The position numbers were made by a program, and so were the translations under genes. DNA of 34,765 bases from the NCBI GenBank assembly GCA_014084085.1, contig NPFB01000099.1, positions 191,722 through 226,486 of the forward strand, given 5' to 3'. The notes under the pieces are model-generated. The model was not told the DNA's origin and did no database searches. It worked only from the letters and a program-made list of their open reading frames with translations. The stretch's first letter is position 1. Each line of letters starts with the position of its first letter. The DNA comes from Hondaea fermentalgiana. Its lineage: Eukaryota; Sar; Bigyra; Thraustochytrida; Thraustochytriidae. This document shows positions 16,781 through 25,347 of the stretch, in pieces.

Positions 16781-19700
16781 TTAATCAAACTTGTACGTAG
16801 ACCAGCCCTGAAGGTTCTCAGCAAAGAGAGTGCTCTTGTTGCCCGCGACCGCGACGCAGCCCGGATGACCGCCCGATTCCGGACCCGCGAGGAAGAGGTC
16901 CGTGTTGCCAGCGAACTTGCCGAGATGACGGTTCGCAACGTCGACGAGCTTGGACTTGGACAGCTCAAAGAATCGCGCGCGGTTCTCAAGACGCGCCTCC
17001 GGGGAAACACCATGCACAAAAGGCCCCGTGCCCTTGGTACTCACGCTCTGAGGCGCGTCAAGGCTGCCAAAGACGGACAAAATGGCCTCCTCCACGTCGC
17101 GCTCCGAGAATTTGGCGCCGTCGCACATCCACTGCAGCGCCTCGGCAAAAACCCGCAAGGTGTCCTCGGCGTTCGGATCATAGTACGAGTGCATCATGAA
17201 AAGACCCCCAAGATCGTGCGCGGCACCGCCGCCGTAGGCGCCACCCTGCTCACGAATGCGCTGGTGCAGAAAGTTGCTCGAGGCAACCTGCGCCAGCACC
17301 ATCATGGCAGCGTCGTCCGGGTGGCCCCAGCACACTTCGGTGGGCAGCGCGGCCGTGCAGTTGTGAACCGAGATGGAAAGCGGAATGTATGTGGCATCCA
17401 TGGCGGTCCGGGCCTCGATCGAGGCAAGCATGCCCGCAGCTGGCCCGCCCTGAGTCAGATCTGCGTCCACCGCGGCACCATTGTGGTCCTGAAGACGGCC
17501 CCACAGACCATCCAGCGAGGCGCGCACCGCAGACTCGTCAATCTCCGTGCCGCCAGCGACCACATTCATGGTCATGGCCTCTTCGCGAAAAACAGCACGG
17601 AGCAAAGCCTGAAGACGATCCACTGTTCCGCGCGGATCGGCGACGCAGCGCTGGAGCAAAGAAACCTGACTCAGGCCAGCAAGCGCCTCTCGCTTGGCGT
17701 GCTCGCCGCCGAGCGAGGCGAGCGACCAACGACGCGCGTAGCCGAGAGCGTCATTGGAAAGTCCCGAGGTGGCGGCGTTCAGGCTCGTGGCGAGGATGCT
17801 CTCCACGTGGTGAAGGTTGCCACCAAAATCCGACGTCGTGAGCATGTCACCCACGAGGTCAATCGTGCGGTCCAAATTGCGCGCCAAAGCCCGCGACGAG
17901 ACGGAGACACACTCGCGGTAGCGCGTGAGGCCGCGCGCCGAATCGAGAAGACGGTGATTCGAGGGCTCGAGCGCAGTGGCCTCTGCGCCTTGGCCGTACC
18001 ATGAGAGCACGGGCGAAGCCACGCCCACGCCGCCACAAGCAAGGTTGAGATCCACGCTAAGCTCTTGGTACGAGTGCGAGGCCGTGTCCACATTGCCAAT
18101 TAGAGTGCCAAGCAGGGGAAGCAGCGGCTTGAGATCCGCAGGAACGTCGGAAGTGTCAAAGAGCGTGCGAAAGTAGACGACGCCATTCGTCTTTTGGTCC
18201 TCGACCCAGGTTAGGTTGCGGCCACGTGGGGTCGATGCGTCGACCGAAATCATCTCCTGCGGAATGCGCGGAATGTCGTCCACCGACAGCGTTGGCAGGC
18301 ACGAGACGTCCTGTTCGGCGGCCTGAATCTCTTGCAGCTCGGCCGCAACGCTATCCATTTTTTCCCACTCGCCGGCGCTGAGGCCCTTGGCGATCTCCGC
18401 AAGGGCCTCGCGCTCCTGTTCTTCGAGCTTTTGCGTATACGACTCGTCGGGCTTCATAATAAAGGTCGTAATATCGTCGCGCAGCTCAAGGTCGCCCGAG
18501 CCGTCCGCCTTGGGTTGCAAAAAGAAGCGCGTCACGGCATCTTGCCAAAAATTGGGGTTGGCGTCCAGCTCGGACTGAAGACGCTCCATCTTGGCGTCTA
18601 CCGTCATGCTCTCGTTGATGGCGCGCATGAGGTCGCCCTCGGCAAAGGGCGCATGCGCAAAGGCGTTCGAGACGGCGTACATGACCATGAGGCCAAAGTT
18701 CGTTCGCGGCTGCTTCATGGCCAGCTCAGTCTGGTGCTGGATGGCCTCGACACGCCGCGGGTCAAAGCCTTCGCGCGCGACGCGCACCAACGACTCTTCA
18801 ATGGTGGAGCGAATGCGCGCAAGGTCTTCGGGCTTGTCCGAGACACCCTGAACGCCAATACTGACAAAGGGATGCATGGTGGATCCGTCGTAACCCGTGC
18901 CTGGCGCATAGTCAGGCGCCAGTTGCGAGTCCACGAGCGCTGCGTAAAGCGGCGCGCTCGCGCCATCGAGCAGGAGCGAGGACAGCACACGGCCCACAAG
19001 GTTCTGGTACTCTTCGTCGTGACGGTCTTGCTCCAGGGGCCGCGAGATGGCGACCTTGGCCTGGCGATCCAGAGGGGTCATGACCTCTGCCGGGCCCGTG
19101 ACGATGACCTCGGACTCGACCTTGGCATGGTCGATGCGCGAGGTGGCCAAGGCCTGGCGCACGTCAAAGGCGTCCTGCGAAAAGTTGAAGCGCGAGAGAG
19201 CGCTCTCATTGATGCGCACGAGGTGCGGCTCGAGCGGAAGGTCGCCGTATGTGAAGAAGATGGCGTTGCTCGGATGGTAGTGCACGCGATGAAAGTCGAC
19301 GAGATCCTGATGCGTGAGTCTGGCGATGGACGTTGGCTCGCCACCGCTAATGTTGGCATAGGTCGTTCCTGGAAGCGTGGCCTGCTGGAGGCGGTAGTGG
19401 TAGAGCGTGGCGGCGTCTCCGAGTGTACCCTTCATTTCGTTGTAGACGATGCCAGTCCGTACAATGCGGCTCGGGTCTTCCGGGTCGCGCTCGAGACGGT
19501 GGCCCTCTTGCAAAAAGTCCATCTTGTCGAGTCGCGGGAAAAGCGTCGCATCAAGGTAGACGTCCATGAGGTTGGCGTAATCCTTTTCGTTGAGCGTCGC
19601 GAACGGGTACATGGTGTGATCGCTGGCCGTCATGGCGTTCATAAAGGTGTTGAGGCTGCGCTTGATCATGTTGAAGAACGGATCGCGCACGGGGAAGCGC

Positions 19701-20044
19701 TCCGAGCCGCAAAGCACCGTGTGTTCGAGAATGTGCGGCAGACCCGTAGAGTCTTGGGCTGGGGTGCGAAAGGCCACGCTAAAGACATTGTTGGTGTCGT
19801 CGCAGGCCACGTGGAGGTGGCGCGCCGCGGTGCGTTCGTGCTCGAGGTGGTAAGCCACCACGTCGAACTCGGGCACGGGGCAGACCTCCTTGACCTCGAA
19901 GCCGTGCATCTTGCCACCCACCTGCAGCCACGCCGGTGCCGCGGCGCGAGCGGCGCCCCGCTGCGCGGCCGCTGTGCTCATGCCGCGGCGCGCCGCCATG
20001 GCGCCCGCGCTCGTTACGGCGCTCAAGCGCAAGTTCCTCGCCAT
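16781..20044 (-). CDS. PITRM1: Presequence protease, mitochondrial (PreP/PITRM1/Cym1; M16C metallopeptidase)
   Basis: Degrades cleaved targeting presequences and other short peptides in the mitochondrial matrix. At 1087 residues it matches the ~1000-residue family. It begins with a presequence (MARNLRLSAVTSAGAMAARRG). The inverted zinc motif HILEH is at 104-108 (His104, Glu107, His108) and the distal zinc ligand Glu203 is in YNEMKG. The four M16 repeats and a Glu-rich hinge (the AAELQEIQ region) fill the rest. A C-terminal RRFSVF-like arm is absent; the protein ends GWSTYKFD. Start ATG at 20044, no intron. It is divergent from the SET-domain gene with ~300 bp between starts. Its regular codon bias produces a 608-codon antisense frame that I reject as a shadow. 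Confidence 0.95.
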   Translation of the reverse strand: MARNLRLSAVTSAGAMAARRGMSTAAAQRGAARAAAPAWLQVGGKMHGFEVKEVCPVPEFDVVAYHLEHERTAARHLHVACDDTNNVFSVAFRTPAQDSTGLPHILEHTVLCGSERFPVRDPFFNMIKRSLNTFMNAMTASDHTMYPFATLNEKDYANLMDVYLDATLFPRLDKMDFLQEGHRLERDPEDPSRIVRTGIVYNEMKGTLGDAATLYHYRLQQATLPGTTYANISGGEPTSIARLTHQDLVDFHRVHYHPSNAIFFTYGDLPLEPHLVRINESALSRFNFSQDAFDVRQALATSRIDHAKVESEVIVTGPAEVMTPLDRQAKVAISRPLEQDRHDEEYQNLVGRVLSSLLLDGASAPLYAALVDSQLAPDYAPGTGYDGSTMHPFVSIGVQGVSDKPEDLARIRSTIEESLVRVAREGFDPRRVEAIQHQTELAMKQPRTNFGLMVMYAVSNAFAHAPFAEGDLMRAINESMTVDAKMERLQSELDANPNFWQDAVTRFFLQPKADGSGDLELRDDITTFIMKPDESYTQKLEEQEREALAEIAKGLSAGEWEKMDSVAAELQEIQAAEQDVSCLPTLSVDDIPRIPQEMISVDASTPRGRNLTWVEDQKTNGVVYFRTLFDTSDVPADLKPLLPLLGTLIGNVDTASHSYQELSVDLNLACGGVGVASPVLSWYGQGAEATALEPSNHRLLDSARGLTRYRECVSVSSRALARNLDRTIDLVGDMLTTSDFGGNLHHVESILATSLNAATSGLSNDALGYARRWSLASLGGEHAKREALAGLSQVSLLQRCVADPRGTVDRLQALLRAVFREEAMTMNVVAGGTEIDESAVRASLDGLWGRLQDHNGAAVDADLTQGGPAAGMLASIEARTAMDATYIPLSISVHNCTAALPTEVCWGHPDDAAMMVLAQVASSNFLHQRIREQGGAYGGGAAHDLGGLFMMHSYYDPNAEDTLRVFAEALQWMCDGAKFSERDVEEAILSVFGSLDAPQSVSTKGTGPFVHGVSPEARLENRARFFELSKSKLVDVANRHLGKFAGNTDLFLAGPESGGHPGCVAVAGNKSTLFAENLQGWSTYKFD

Positions 20045-20351
20045 CGGTCGATCGTGCTCTGCCCGGGCGTCTGTCTCACAGTCGCTCCCAGGCTATCCAT
20101 TGAATGCGTGCCATGCCCAGCAGCAGCAACAACAACAACTACAACAAGAGCAACCTGACAACAACAACTAACAACCAAAAAAAAGAAGAAGAAAAGTTAG
20201 ACAGCAAGCGACGACAGGCGAGTTGTGTCAAGCCTGCATGGCGCCGAGGTCAGTCGTGTGCGTCTGCACGACAAACGTGCCTTTTGTGAAAGACCAAGAC
20301 CAATTTGAGATCGAGGATCGCGCCGCGCGCGTTGAACTAGCGTCAAGATCG
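20045..20351. promoter_or_regulatory. Divergent promoter region of PreP and the SET-domain gene
   Basis: About 300 bases between opposite starts. A CAG/CAA/ACA repeat tract occupies 20119-20170, followed by an A/G-rich run. No TATA box is obvious. In-frame codons upstream of 20352 belong to a possible longer form of the SET protein. Confidence 0.5.
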
Positions 20352-21566
20352 ATGCGCTTGCTCGTCGCTGCGATCTTGATGACGGCAAGCTTGGTTCTGA
20401 CGCGGACCTTGTGCTGCTCTGCAGAAGAAGCGTCGATGCGCGGGGACGCCGAGCAGAGCCACGGGTTCGAAGTGCTCGCCAGCTGGGTACGCGAGCACGA
20501 TGGCCGCGTAGACCGACGGCTGTCGCTGCAGCACGATGCGGCGAGCGGGACACGCGGGGTCGTGGCGAGCGCAGATATTGAGGCCAATACAGAGATCCTC
20601 GTGGTGCCGTGGAAACTCGTTATTGGGGGGTCTGGCGAGGCTTCACGCCTCGGTACGGACGATGACGACGCGAAAAGAATGTGCGCGCTCATTGACGCAT
20701 ACGAGCACATCCTGGCCACGGCGGATCCATGGTATGCTCCATATGTGCGCATGGACGGAAGCATGCGCGGGTTGCCGCAACCGATGCTCTGGAGCGACGC
20801 AGCCTTGGAGGCCTTGCAAGGTTTACCACCGCAAGATTGCAAACGCCACGTCCAGTGGTACATTCGAATTTGCCTCTCTGGTGAAAGACCACAAGAAGAC
20901 TTGCAAGAGTCTCAACTTCACGCTCTTGTAAGCTTTATCACGCGTTCCAGCGACCGCGGCCTCATTCCCGTGTATGATCTTCTCAATCATCACAATGGCT
21001 TGCGTAATGTCGCAATCGATGCGCGCGAGGACAGTGTAGCTGTCGTCACCCTGCAAAAGGTGACTGCCGGCGAGCAGCTGTACAATAGCTATGGGGAAGG
21101 CTGGTCGCATGAACTTTTCCGTGATTATGGATTTGTCGAACCCTGGCCGCAGCTTTGGGGCATTGGCGACACCCTGCGTTACTACTTTTTGCTCTTTCCC
21201 GACAATGTCGTTGAGATCATGCCAGAGAAAATCTCAATGCATGATCGGCGAGGGCGTACTCTTGCCGAGCGCAGTGCCGCAGCCGCGACGCGGACAGCTT
21301 CTTTGTCCATGGAGCAGCTCGCAGAGTTTGCCGGTGCTGCGAGGGCCTTTCTCCAAAGCTTGCCTACGACGGCAGACGAAGACGAGGCTTTGCTTTCATC
21401 GTTTACCGCGTCTTCTTTCCCGAATGTGAACCAGAGTCATACATTTGGAAAAGAAACGATGCTTCATTTGGCCATTGATTACCGACGCACATACAAGCGT
21501 GCCATAGAAACCGCGATGACTGTCGCGATGAGGGGTATGCTTGACAATTCTCGAGATGAGCTCTGA
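20352..21566 (+). CDS. SET-domain lysine methyltransferase (SETD3/RuBisCO-LSMT-like) with signal peptide
   Basis: Predicted S-adenosylmethionine-dependent protein methyltransferase of the split-SET LSMT/SETD class. The 404-residue form starts with a hydrophobic signal peptide (MRLLVAAILMTASLVLTRTL, then CCSA), which suggests entry to the secretory path or a membrane anchor. SET landmarks are GTRGVVASADI (66-76), LIPVYDLLNHHN (204-215) carrying the AdoMet-binding Asn-His, GEQLYNSYGE (240-249) and ELFRDYGFVE (254-263). A helical substrate-binding C-terminal part follows, shorter than in plant LSMT. The frame is open upstream: an ATG at 20238 would add 38 residues and turn the hydrophobic segment into an internal anchor (~42-60). 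The codon at 20223 is TTG. The substrate is unknown. Confidence 0.85.
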   Translation: MRLLVAAILMTASLVLTRTLCCSAEEASMRGDAEQSHGFEVLASWVREHDGRVDRRLSLQHDAASGTRGVVASADIEANTEILVVPWKLVIGGSGEASRLGTDDDDAKRMCALIDAYEHILATADPWYAPYVRMDGSMRGLPQPMLWSDAALEALQGLPPQDCKRHVQWYIRICLSGERPQEDLQESQLHALVSFITRSSDRGLIPVYDLLNHHNGLRNVAIDAREDSVAVVTLQKVTAGEQLYNSYGEGWSHELFRDYGFVEPWPQLWGIGDTLRYYFLLFPDNVVEIMPEKISMHDRRGRTLAERSAAAATRTASLSMEQLAEFAGAARAFLQSLPTTADEDEALLSSFTASSFPNVNQSHTFGKETMLHLAIDYRRTYKRAIETAMTVAMRGMLDNSRDEL

Positions 21567-22188
21567 TGTGAACAATAATAACAAATCGGCAAAACGTACA
21601 TGATCACCTGATTCATCTTGATACCCCCTTGGGGACATACAATAACAAGGCTTTTTTTACATGGACGACCAGGAGGCGTCGACACTGTCGATCTCTGCGA
21701 GCTCTCTCTCTCTCGAGTTCCGGAAGTCTGGCTCGAGCAATGAGGTCGCCGTCGTCTGCTTTGATTGTTGCATCCTCGAGGTCGCGGTCAATTCTTTTGG
21801 GTTTCTTGGGAGAATCACGAAGGTACTCGACAAGCGATTCTACGCGTTGTCGAGCAAAGGTTCCTTTCGTTATCACAAAACCTTCTCCTCCTCCGACGCC
21901 CGTTGTGTTCGTCGTTGTTTTGTTCTTTTATTTGTGAAAAGTCTTTTTACTCGACACGATAATTTCTGCTTTTAGCTCTAGAGAAAAGGGGTACAAAAAT
22001 GCTGCTGCGATGACTCGCATCGAACACGCTTTCTCTTGTCCAAAGAAAGAGAATGCCAAAGTTGTTTCTGGGAACGGCCAAACGCCCAGCCGAAAAAAAG
22101 GAGAAAGAAGCTTCGGGCGATGTCCTCCTTTTCTTTCTTTTCTTTTCTTTTTTGCAGAAGTAGACAAGGCAAGATAAGACAAAGATAA
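21567..22188. other. Intergenic region containing a kinase-RING gene relic
   Basis: Between the convergent SET and ApaG genes, about 620 bases. The central part (21678-21850) is a broken copy of the kinase-RING gene (separate entry). A C/T-rich tract with TTCTTTTCTTTTCTTTT lies at about 22126-22157. No intact gene. Confidence 0.6.
21678..21850 (-). pseudogene. Relic of the kinase-RING/IBR gene N-terminal coiled coil
   Basis: On the minus strand this stretch matches 33670-33840 of the kinase-RING gene in both DNA and protein: RVESLVEYLRD versus RAESLVKDLRD, KRIDRDLEDA versus KRIARELEDA, and LPELERE versus IPKLERE. The copy carries four extra bases by expansion of an AGAG run, which shifts the frame; after the shift LAEIDSV matches LAKIGSV of the intact gene, then a stop follows. 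No in-frame ATG lies upstream, where a TAA closes the frame. The kinase and zinc modules are missing. It is a truncated, frameshifted duplicate in the same orientation as the intact gene, 12 kb away. Confidence 0.75.
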
Positions 22189-22995
22189 TTATGCCTCTTG
22201 CGCCACCGCCGGAGTTGAGGAAAGAAGTGGCATGTGCTTGATGGGTATCTCAAAGGTCTTGCCGGTGTCGACATTCTCCGCAAGAAGAGCGCCTTCCAAA
22301 GACCCACTTCTCGTGGTGAGTTCGGCACCACTAACATATTCAAAGACCTGTCCACTATCGTTGGCCATGTTGATGAGTTCAGGTTTGAGACCAACGACGC
22401 CATCGGCGAAGCGCTCAACCTCTGCCTCGATTTCGCCCTCCTCGTTCCGGAAAATCCAATGGCGACCCAGAATCCTGTATGTCGTCATGGGATTCGGGCC
22501 AATGTTGCAAAGCCGGACGCGGTAAAGGAACCAGGAAGAGCCTGGAATGTTGGAGGTATTTGTTGCTGTCAACTCGAGGCGGATGCCCTCCTCGGTGGTG
22601 TGGACCTGGGACGCGCGAGCCATGCGCCAAAAGGATGGCAAGGACTGCAACACCCGCGTGGAGCGCTCCATAACCTCGAGGCCTGCATCAATGTTTTTGA
22701 AGTGCATGTGCGCGAGTTTGACGAGGTCGTGGTAGTTGACGGGCGGGTCGTCATTCTTGGATGTGAGATCATTTGCCCATTCCGCGACAATGTCATGATC
22801 GAGGGCCATCTTGTCCTGCCAGAGCTCGACCCTGTCCTGCAGCGTCGGCGTGCGAAAGAGCATACGGCCCGTGCCAAAGTGATCCTCTGCAATCGGGTCC
22901 GGGATGAGCACGGGCGTAAGCTTCGCCCAGCCCCCGGTCCCGCTGTGCCGGAGATCACGCACGATGAGCCTGTACATTGTCGTGGCGAGGTTCAT
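22189..22995 (-). CDS. ApaG (DUF525) domain protein with LYR-like N-terminus
   Basis: A 268-residue protein. The C-terminal ~130 residues (135-262) form an ApaG beta-sandwich: ILGRHWIFRN (175-184), GVVGLKPEL (199-207), FEYVSGAELTTRSGSLEG (218-235), FEIPIKHMPLL (248-258). In eukaryotes this domain occurs in FBXO3 and POLDIP2 as a protein-interaction module; the bacterial protein's role is unclear. The N-terminus TTMYRLIVRDLRH resembles the LYR motif of mitochondrial complex-assembly factors (Leu/Met-Tyr-Arg plus a basic helix), though it is too short for certainty. The middle region is helical and unrecognised. The frame extends to a GTG at 23022 and further upstream with no ATG; the ATG at 22995 has A at -3. 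No F-box or YccV domain is seen. Confidence 0.8.
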   Translation of the reverse strand: MNLATTMYRLIVRDLRHSGTGGWAKLTPVLIPDPIAEDHFGTGRMLFRTPTLQDRVELWQDKMALDHDIVAEWANDLTSKNDDPPVNYHDLVKLAHMHFKNIDAGLEVMERSTRVLQSLPSFWRMARASQVHTTEEGIRLELTATNTSNIPGSSWFLYRVRLCNIGPNPMTTYRILGRHWIFRNEEGEIEAEVERFADGVVGLKPELINMANDSGQVFEYVSGAELTTRSGSLEGALLAENVDTGKTFEIPIKHMPLLSSTPAVAQEA

Positions 22996-24158
22996 GGTGC
23001 TGTCGCCTTGAAGCTTACTCACGTGCTTCTTTAGGTAGTCGCGTTCGCGCGTGCGCGCTTGTGTGCGTGCGAACGTGCCACGCCGAGCTCGTCTCGGTCC
23101 TGCGCGCTGTCCCCCTTCTCGTCCGTTTGCTGCCGTTTGGCGGACGGTCGCGGGCTGGGAAGGACTCTGTTCCTGCTGGTGCTAGCGATCTTGCGAACGA
23201 TCCGATCGCTTTCGCTCTGTGTCTCCTCTCTCTCGCTCGCCGCTCTCCTCCAACTTGCACTTGCTCGCGCGCGGTCGGGGTGACGCCCGTAGCGATACAA
23301 GCAAGCGCGGGGAGTGGAGTGGGCTCGCGCGCCGTGCGGGCAGGCGTGTATTCGAGGGCGATGATTCTGGTTTGCCTGAGGGCAATCTGGCTGGGTCGAT
23401 GCGCAGAGGCTCGTCGATGAATCAGTGATTCATTGAATGATTCGTTGATTCATTGACCATGGTGACAGACGTCAATCGCCTAAATGAATCTGACAATGAA
23501 TGAATGATGCCAACCAGCCAGTTGAGAGTTTCTCGGTGGGTGGTGCGGTGTAGGTAATTGCGCCTCATCACCGGCTCTTGTGGAACACCCGCTGCTGCAC
23601 ATTACCTAACCTAGCCTTACAATCGACCAGGGGTGGGCGGTCCGGAAAGGGCATCATGAAGACGACAATGGAATGAGGAGGTGTTGCAGGGTCGTGACGG
23701 CCAAGTCGTACAAGAATCTGCGAAGACAACAAAGCGTTTGCTCGTCGCGTGGTCGGCGCACTGCGGGTCGTTAGAATTCAGGACCACTTGTACGTGGTGG
23801 GCTGTCTGCAGCTGCTGCCACTGCACGCAGTCGCAGTCGACCTGTGGCGGAGCACAAACTTTTGTTTGGAAAAAAGATCAAAACCAAAATGTTCGATGGA
23901 CCTCTTCGCTTGGGCACATGGCTTTCCACAATGAAATGGAGCGTGAGATAAGAGAGACAAAGAAATGATGATTGTAATTTATCAGAACAACCATTGGTCC
24001 AGCTGGGCGAATCATGCATCGATGAGAACGGACGGTTGTGGCGCACGCGTACGTCGTCGTTCTTGTGGCATATACGTGGAGGAGTGCAGGCGGACTTTAA
24101 AAAAAGAGGAAGGGAAAAATAAAAGCAGCTCGAGTCGGGTTCATAATAGGACTCGTAG
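22996..24158. other. Intergenic region, 1.16 kb, no supported gene
   Basis: Upstream of the ApaG gene and downstream of the unknown mitochondrial protein gene. It contains a GCGTGCGCGC-type alternating tract near 23040-23075 and a cluster of TGA(A/T)TCA heptamers at 23418-23452. Frames such as 23681-23968 (+) are Cys/Trp/Gln-rich with no recognisable domain, and I do not call them. Confidence 0.5.
23418..23452. promoter_or_regulatory. Cluster of bZIP-like heptamers
   Basis: TGAATCA (23418), TGATTCA (23426), TGATTCG (23438) and TGATTCA (23446) are spaced 8, 12 and 8 bp. Each is one base from the Gcn4/AP-1 site TGA(C/G)TCA. This may equally be a degenerate ATTCATTG-type simple repeat, which continues to about 23510. 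Confidence 0.3.
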
Positions 24159-24641
24159 TCAGGCGCGAAATGGCTCGACGCGGTGCACAAGACTTCCTTT
24201 TTTCACCCAAATCTGACTGCACGAAAGACTGGAGCCCGTCTCGGTGACGAGGACGGAAATGTCTTCCTTTCGACCGATGTCACGCGTCCGCACCTCGATG
24301 TAGGTACTCGGGTAGCTAATGTAGGCCGCCGAAGAAGGCATGCTGAGCGTCTCTGGCTCGTAAATATGAGTGACCTCGCCGCGAGACCGTACATGGCCCG
24401 TAAAGCACGTGTGCGTGGTATGGATCGCCGTCGACAGCCTAGGATCTGTCAAACTCGTGGATGAAGTCGGGGCCGTCGCAGCAGCCGCCGCGCTGGCAGC
24501 TGCGTGCGGATTCGACCACAGCCCCGCAGCCACAACGTCTCCTTTTGTCCGCGTAACGCGGCTGGAAAGAGGTCTCGCGCCACGCGTCGCGGACGCCGCG
24601 CAGACTTTTCCCCAGAGGCCGCGCTGCATGGTGGTCAACAT
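24159..24641 (-). CDS. Hypothetical protein with mitochondrial-type presequence
   Basis: 160 residues from the ATG at 24641. The frame continues upstream only to a TTG at 24692. The N-terminus (MLTTMQRGLWGKVCAASATRGARPLSSR) is Arg/Ser/Ala-rich without acids, like a mitochondrial presequence. A low-complexity Ala/Thr/Ser stretch follows (about 50-70), then a ~75-residue segment with strand-like alternation (THIYEPETLSM, YPSTYIEVRTRDIG, DISVLVTETG, SQIWVKKG). I do not recognise the family. The C-terminal half has normal codon use and amino acid balance, which makes it likely to be real; the N-terminal half is less certain and could include an intron. It is divergent from GDH. Confidence 0.55.
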   Translation of the reverse strand: MLTTMQRGLWGKVCAASATRGARPLSSRVTRTKGDVVAAGLWSNPHAAASAAAAATAPTSSTSLTDPRLSTAIHTTHTCFTGHVRSRGEVTHIYEPETLSMPSSAAYISYPSTYIEVRTRDIGRKEDISVLVTETGSSLSCSQIWVKKGSLVHRVEPFRA

Positions 24642-25347
24642 CTCCGTCGTCGCCGCCGCTCTCCTCTTTGCGGAATAGCCTCGCTGCAGCAAACAAAGCG
24701 GACTGGCCCACCGCGTCTCGAGCTCTCGCGTCCCTCGGCGTGTCTTTCTCGCGCGCGCGTAGCTCGTGGCGTCGCTCGTGGCGCGTTTAGTAAGTATATA
24801 CCTGGATTGCTTTGGCAGCTTTTCGAACTGATCTCACCTTACTTGTCTTGTATAGCAATACGCCGCCGCCTCGGTCAATCAATCAAACTCTCCGCCCTTG
24901 TGCACTTGTCCCCGTGTTTCACCCACTTTGAACAAGTATAGTAGTCTGCCTGTCAGGGACGCAGGCCCTGCGTCTCGTTCTGTTCCGTTCTTCTCCCGAG
25001 CCCGTTTCAAGTTCCGTATCCGTTCCGCATTTGGTCCGTATACCGCGAGTGGAGCGGGCGCGGATAGGCGACTTGCAGGCGCGAAGAAAACGAGTGTGCG
25101 GGCCGGGCTGCCGGACTTGTAGGCAGGCCGGGACGATGACATGATGAGGACTCGGAGGAGCGACAGACAGCACGATCCGCGGCAGCGCGAAGCCAGGAGC
25201 AGCGCGGCGCGGCGCGGCGTGGCGCGGCGCTCGCGAGCAGAGGCGCTCGCGCGCAGATCCGCTCGCGAGCAGAGGCGCGCAGAGCGGAAACCGGAGGCCG
25301 CGCTGGACGCGTCGCGGGGCCGGCTGCTGGGGGCGACGCGTGGCAAG
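24642..25347. promoter_or_regulatory. Divergent upstream region of the unknown mitochondrial protein and GDH
   Basis: About 700 bases. A TATA-like AAGTATATACC lies at 24791-24801. The last part (25190-25290) has short direct repeats of GCGCGGCGCGGCGTGGCGC type and two copies of CTCGCGAGCAGAGGCGC (25229 and 25263). It is in frame with GDH from an ATG at 25141, so part of it may be translated. Confidence 0.45.

Noticed and set aside
18332..20158. 608-codon plus-strand open frame antisense to PreP
   Set aside because: A shadow caused by codon bias; the PreP frame carries the zinc motif and full family length.
23681..23968. Plus-strand Cys/Trp/Gln-rich frame
   Set aside because: Composition is unlike other genes in the window, with no domain and no promoter evidence.
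24370..24678. Plus-strand frame antisense to the unknown mitochondrial protein
   Set aside because: The opposite strand has better amino acid balance and a targeting presequence.
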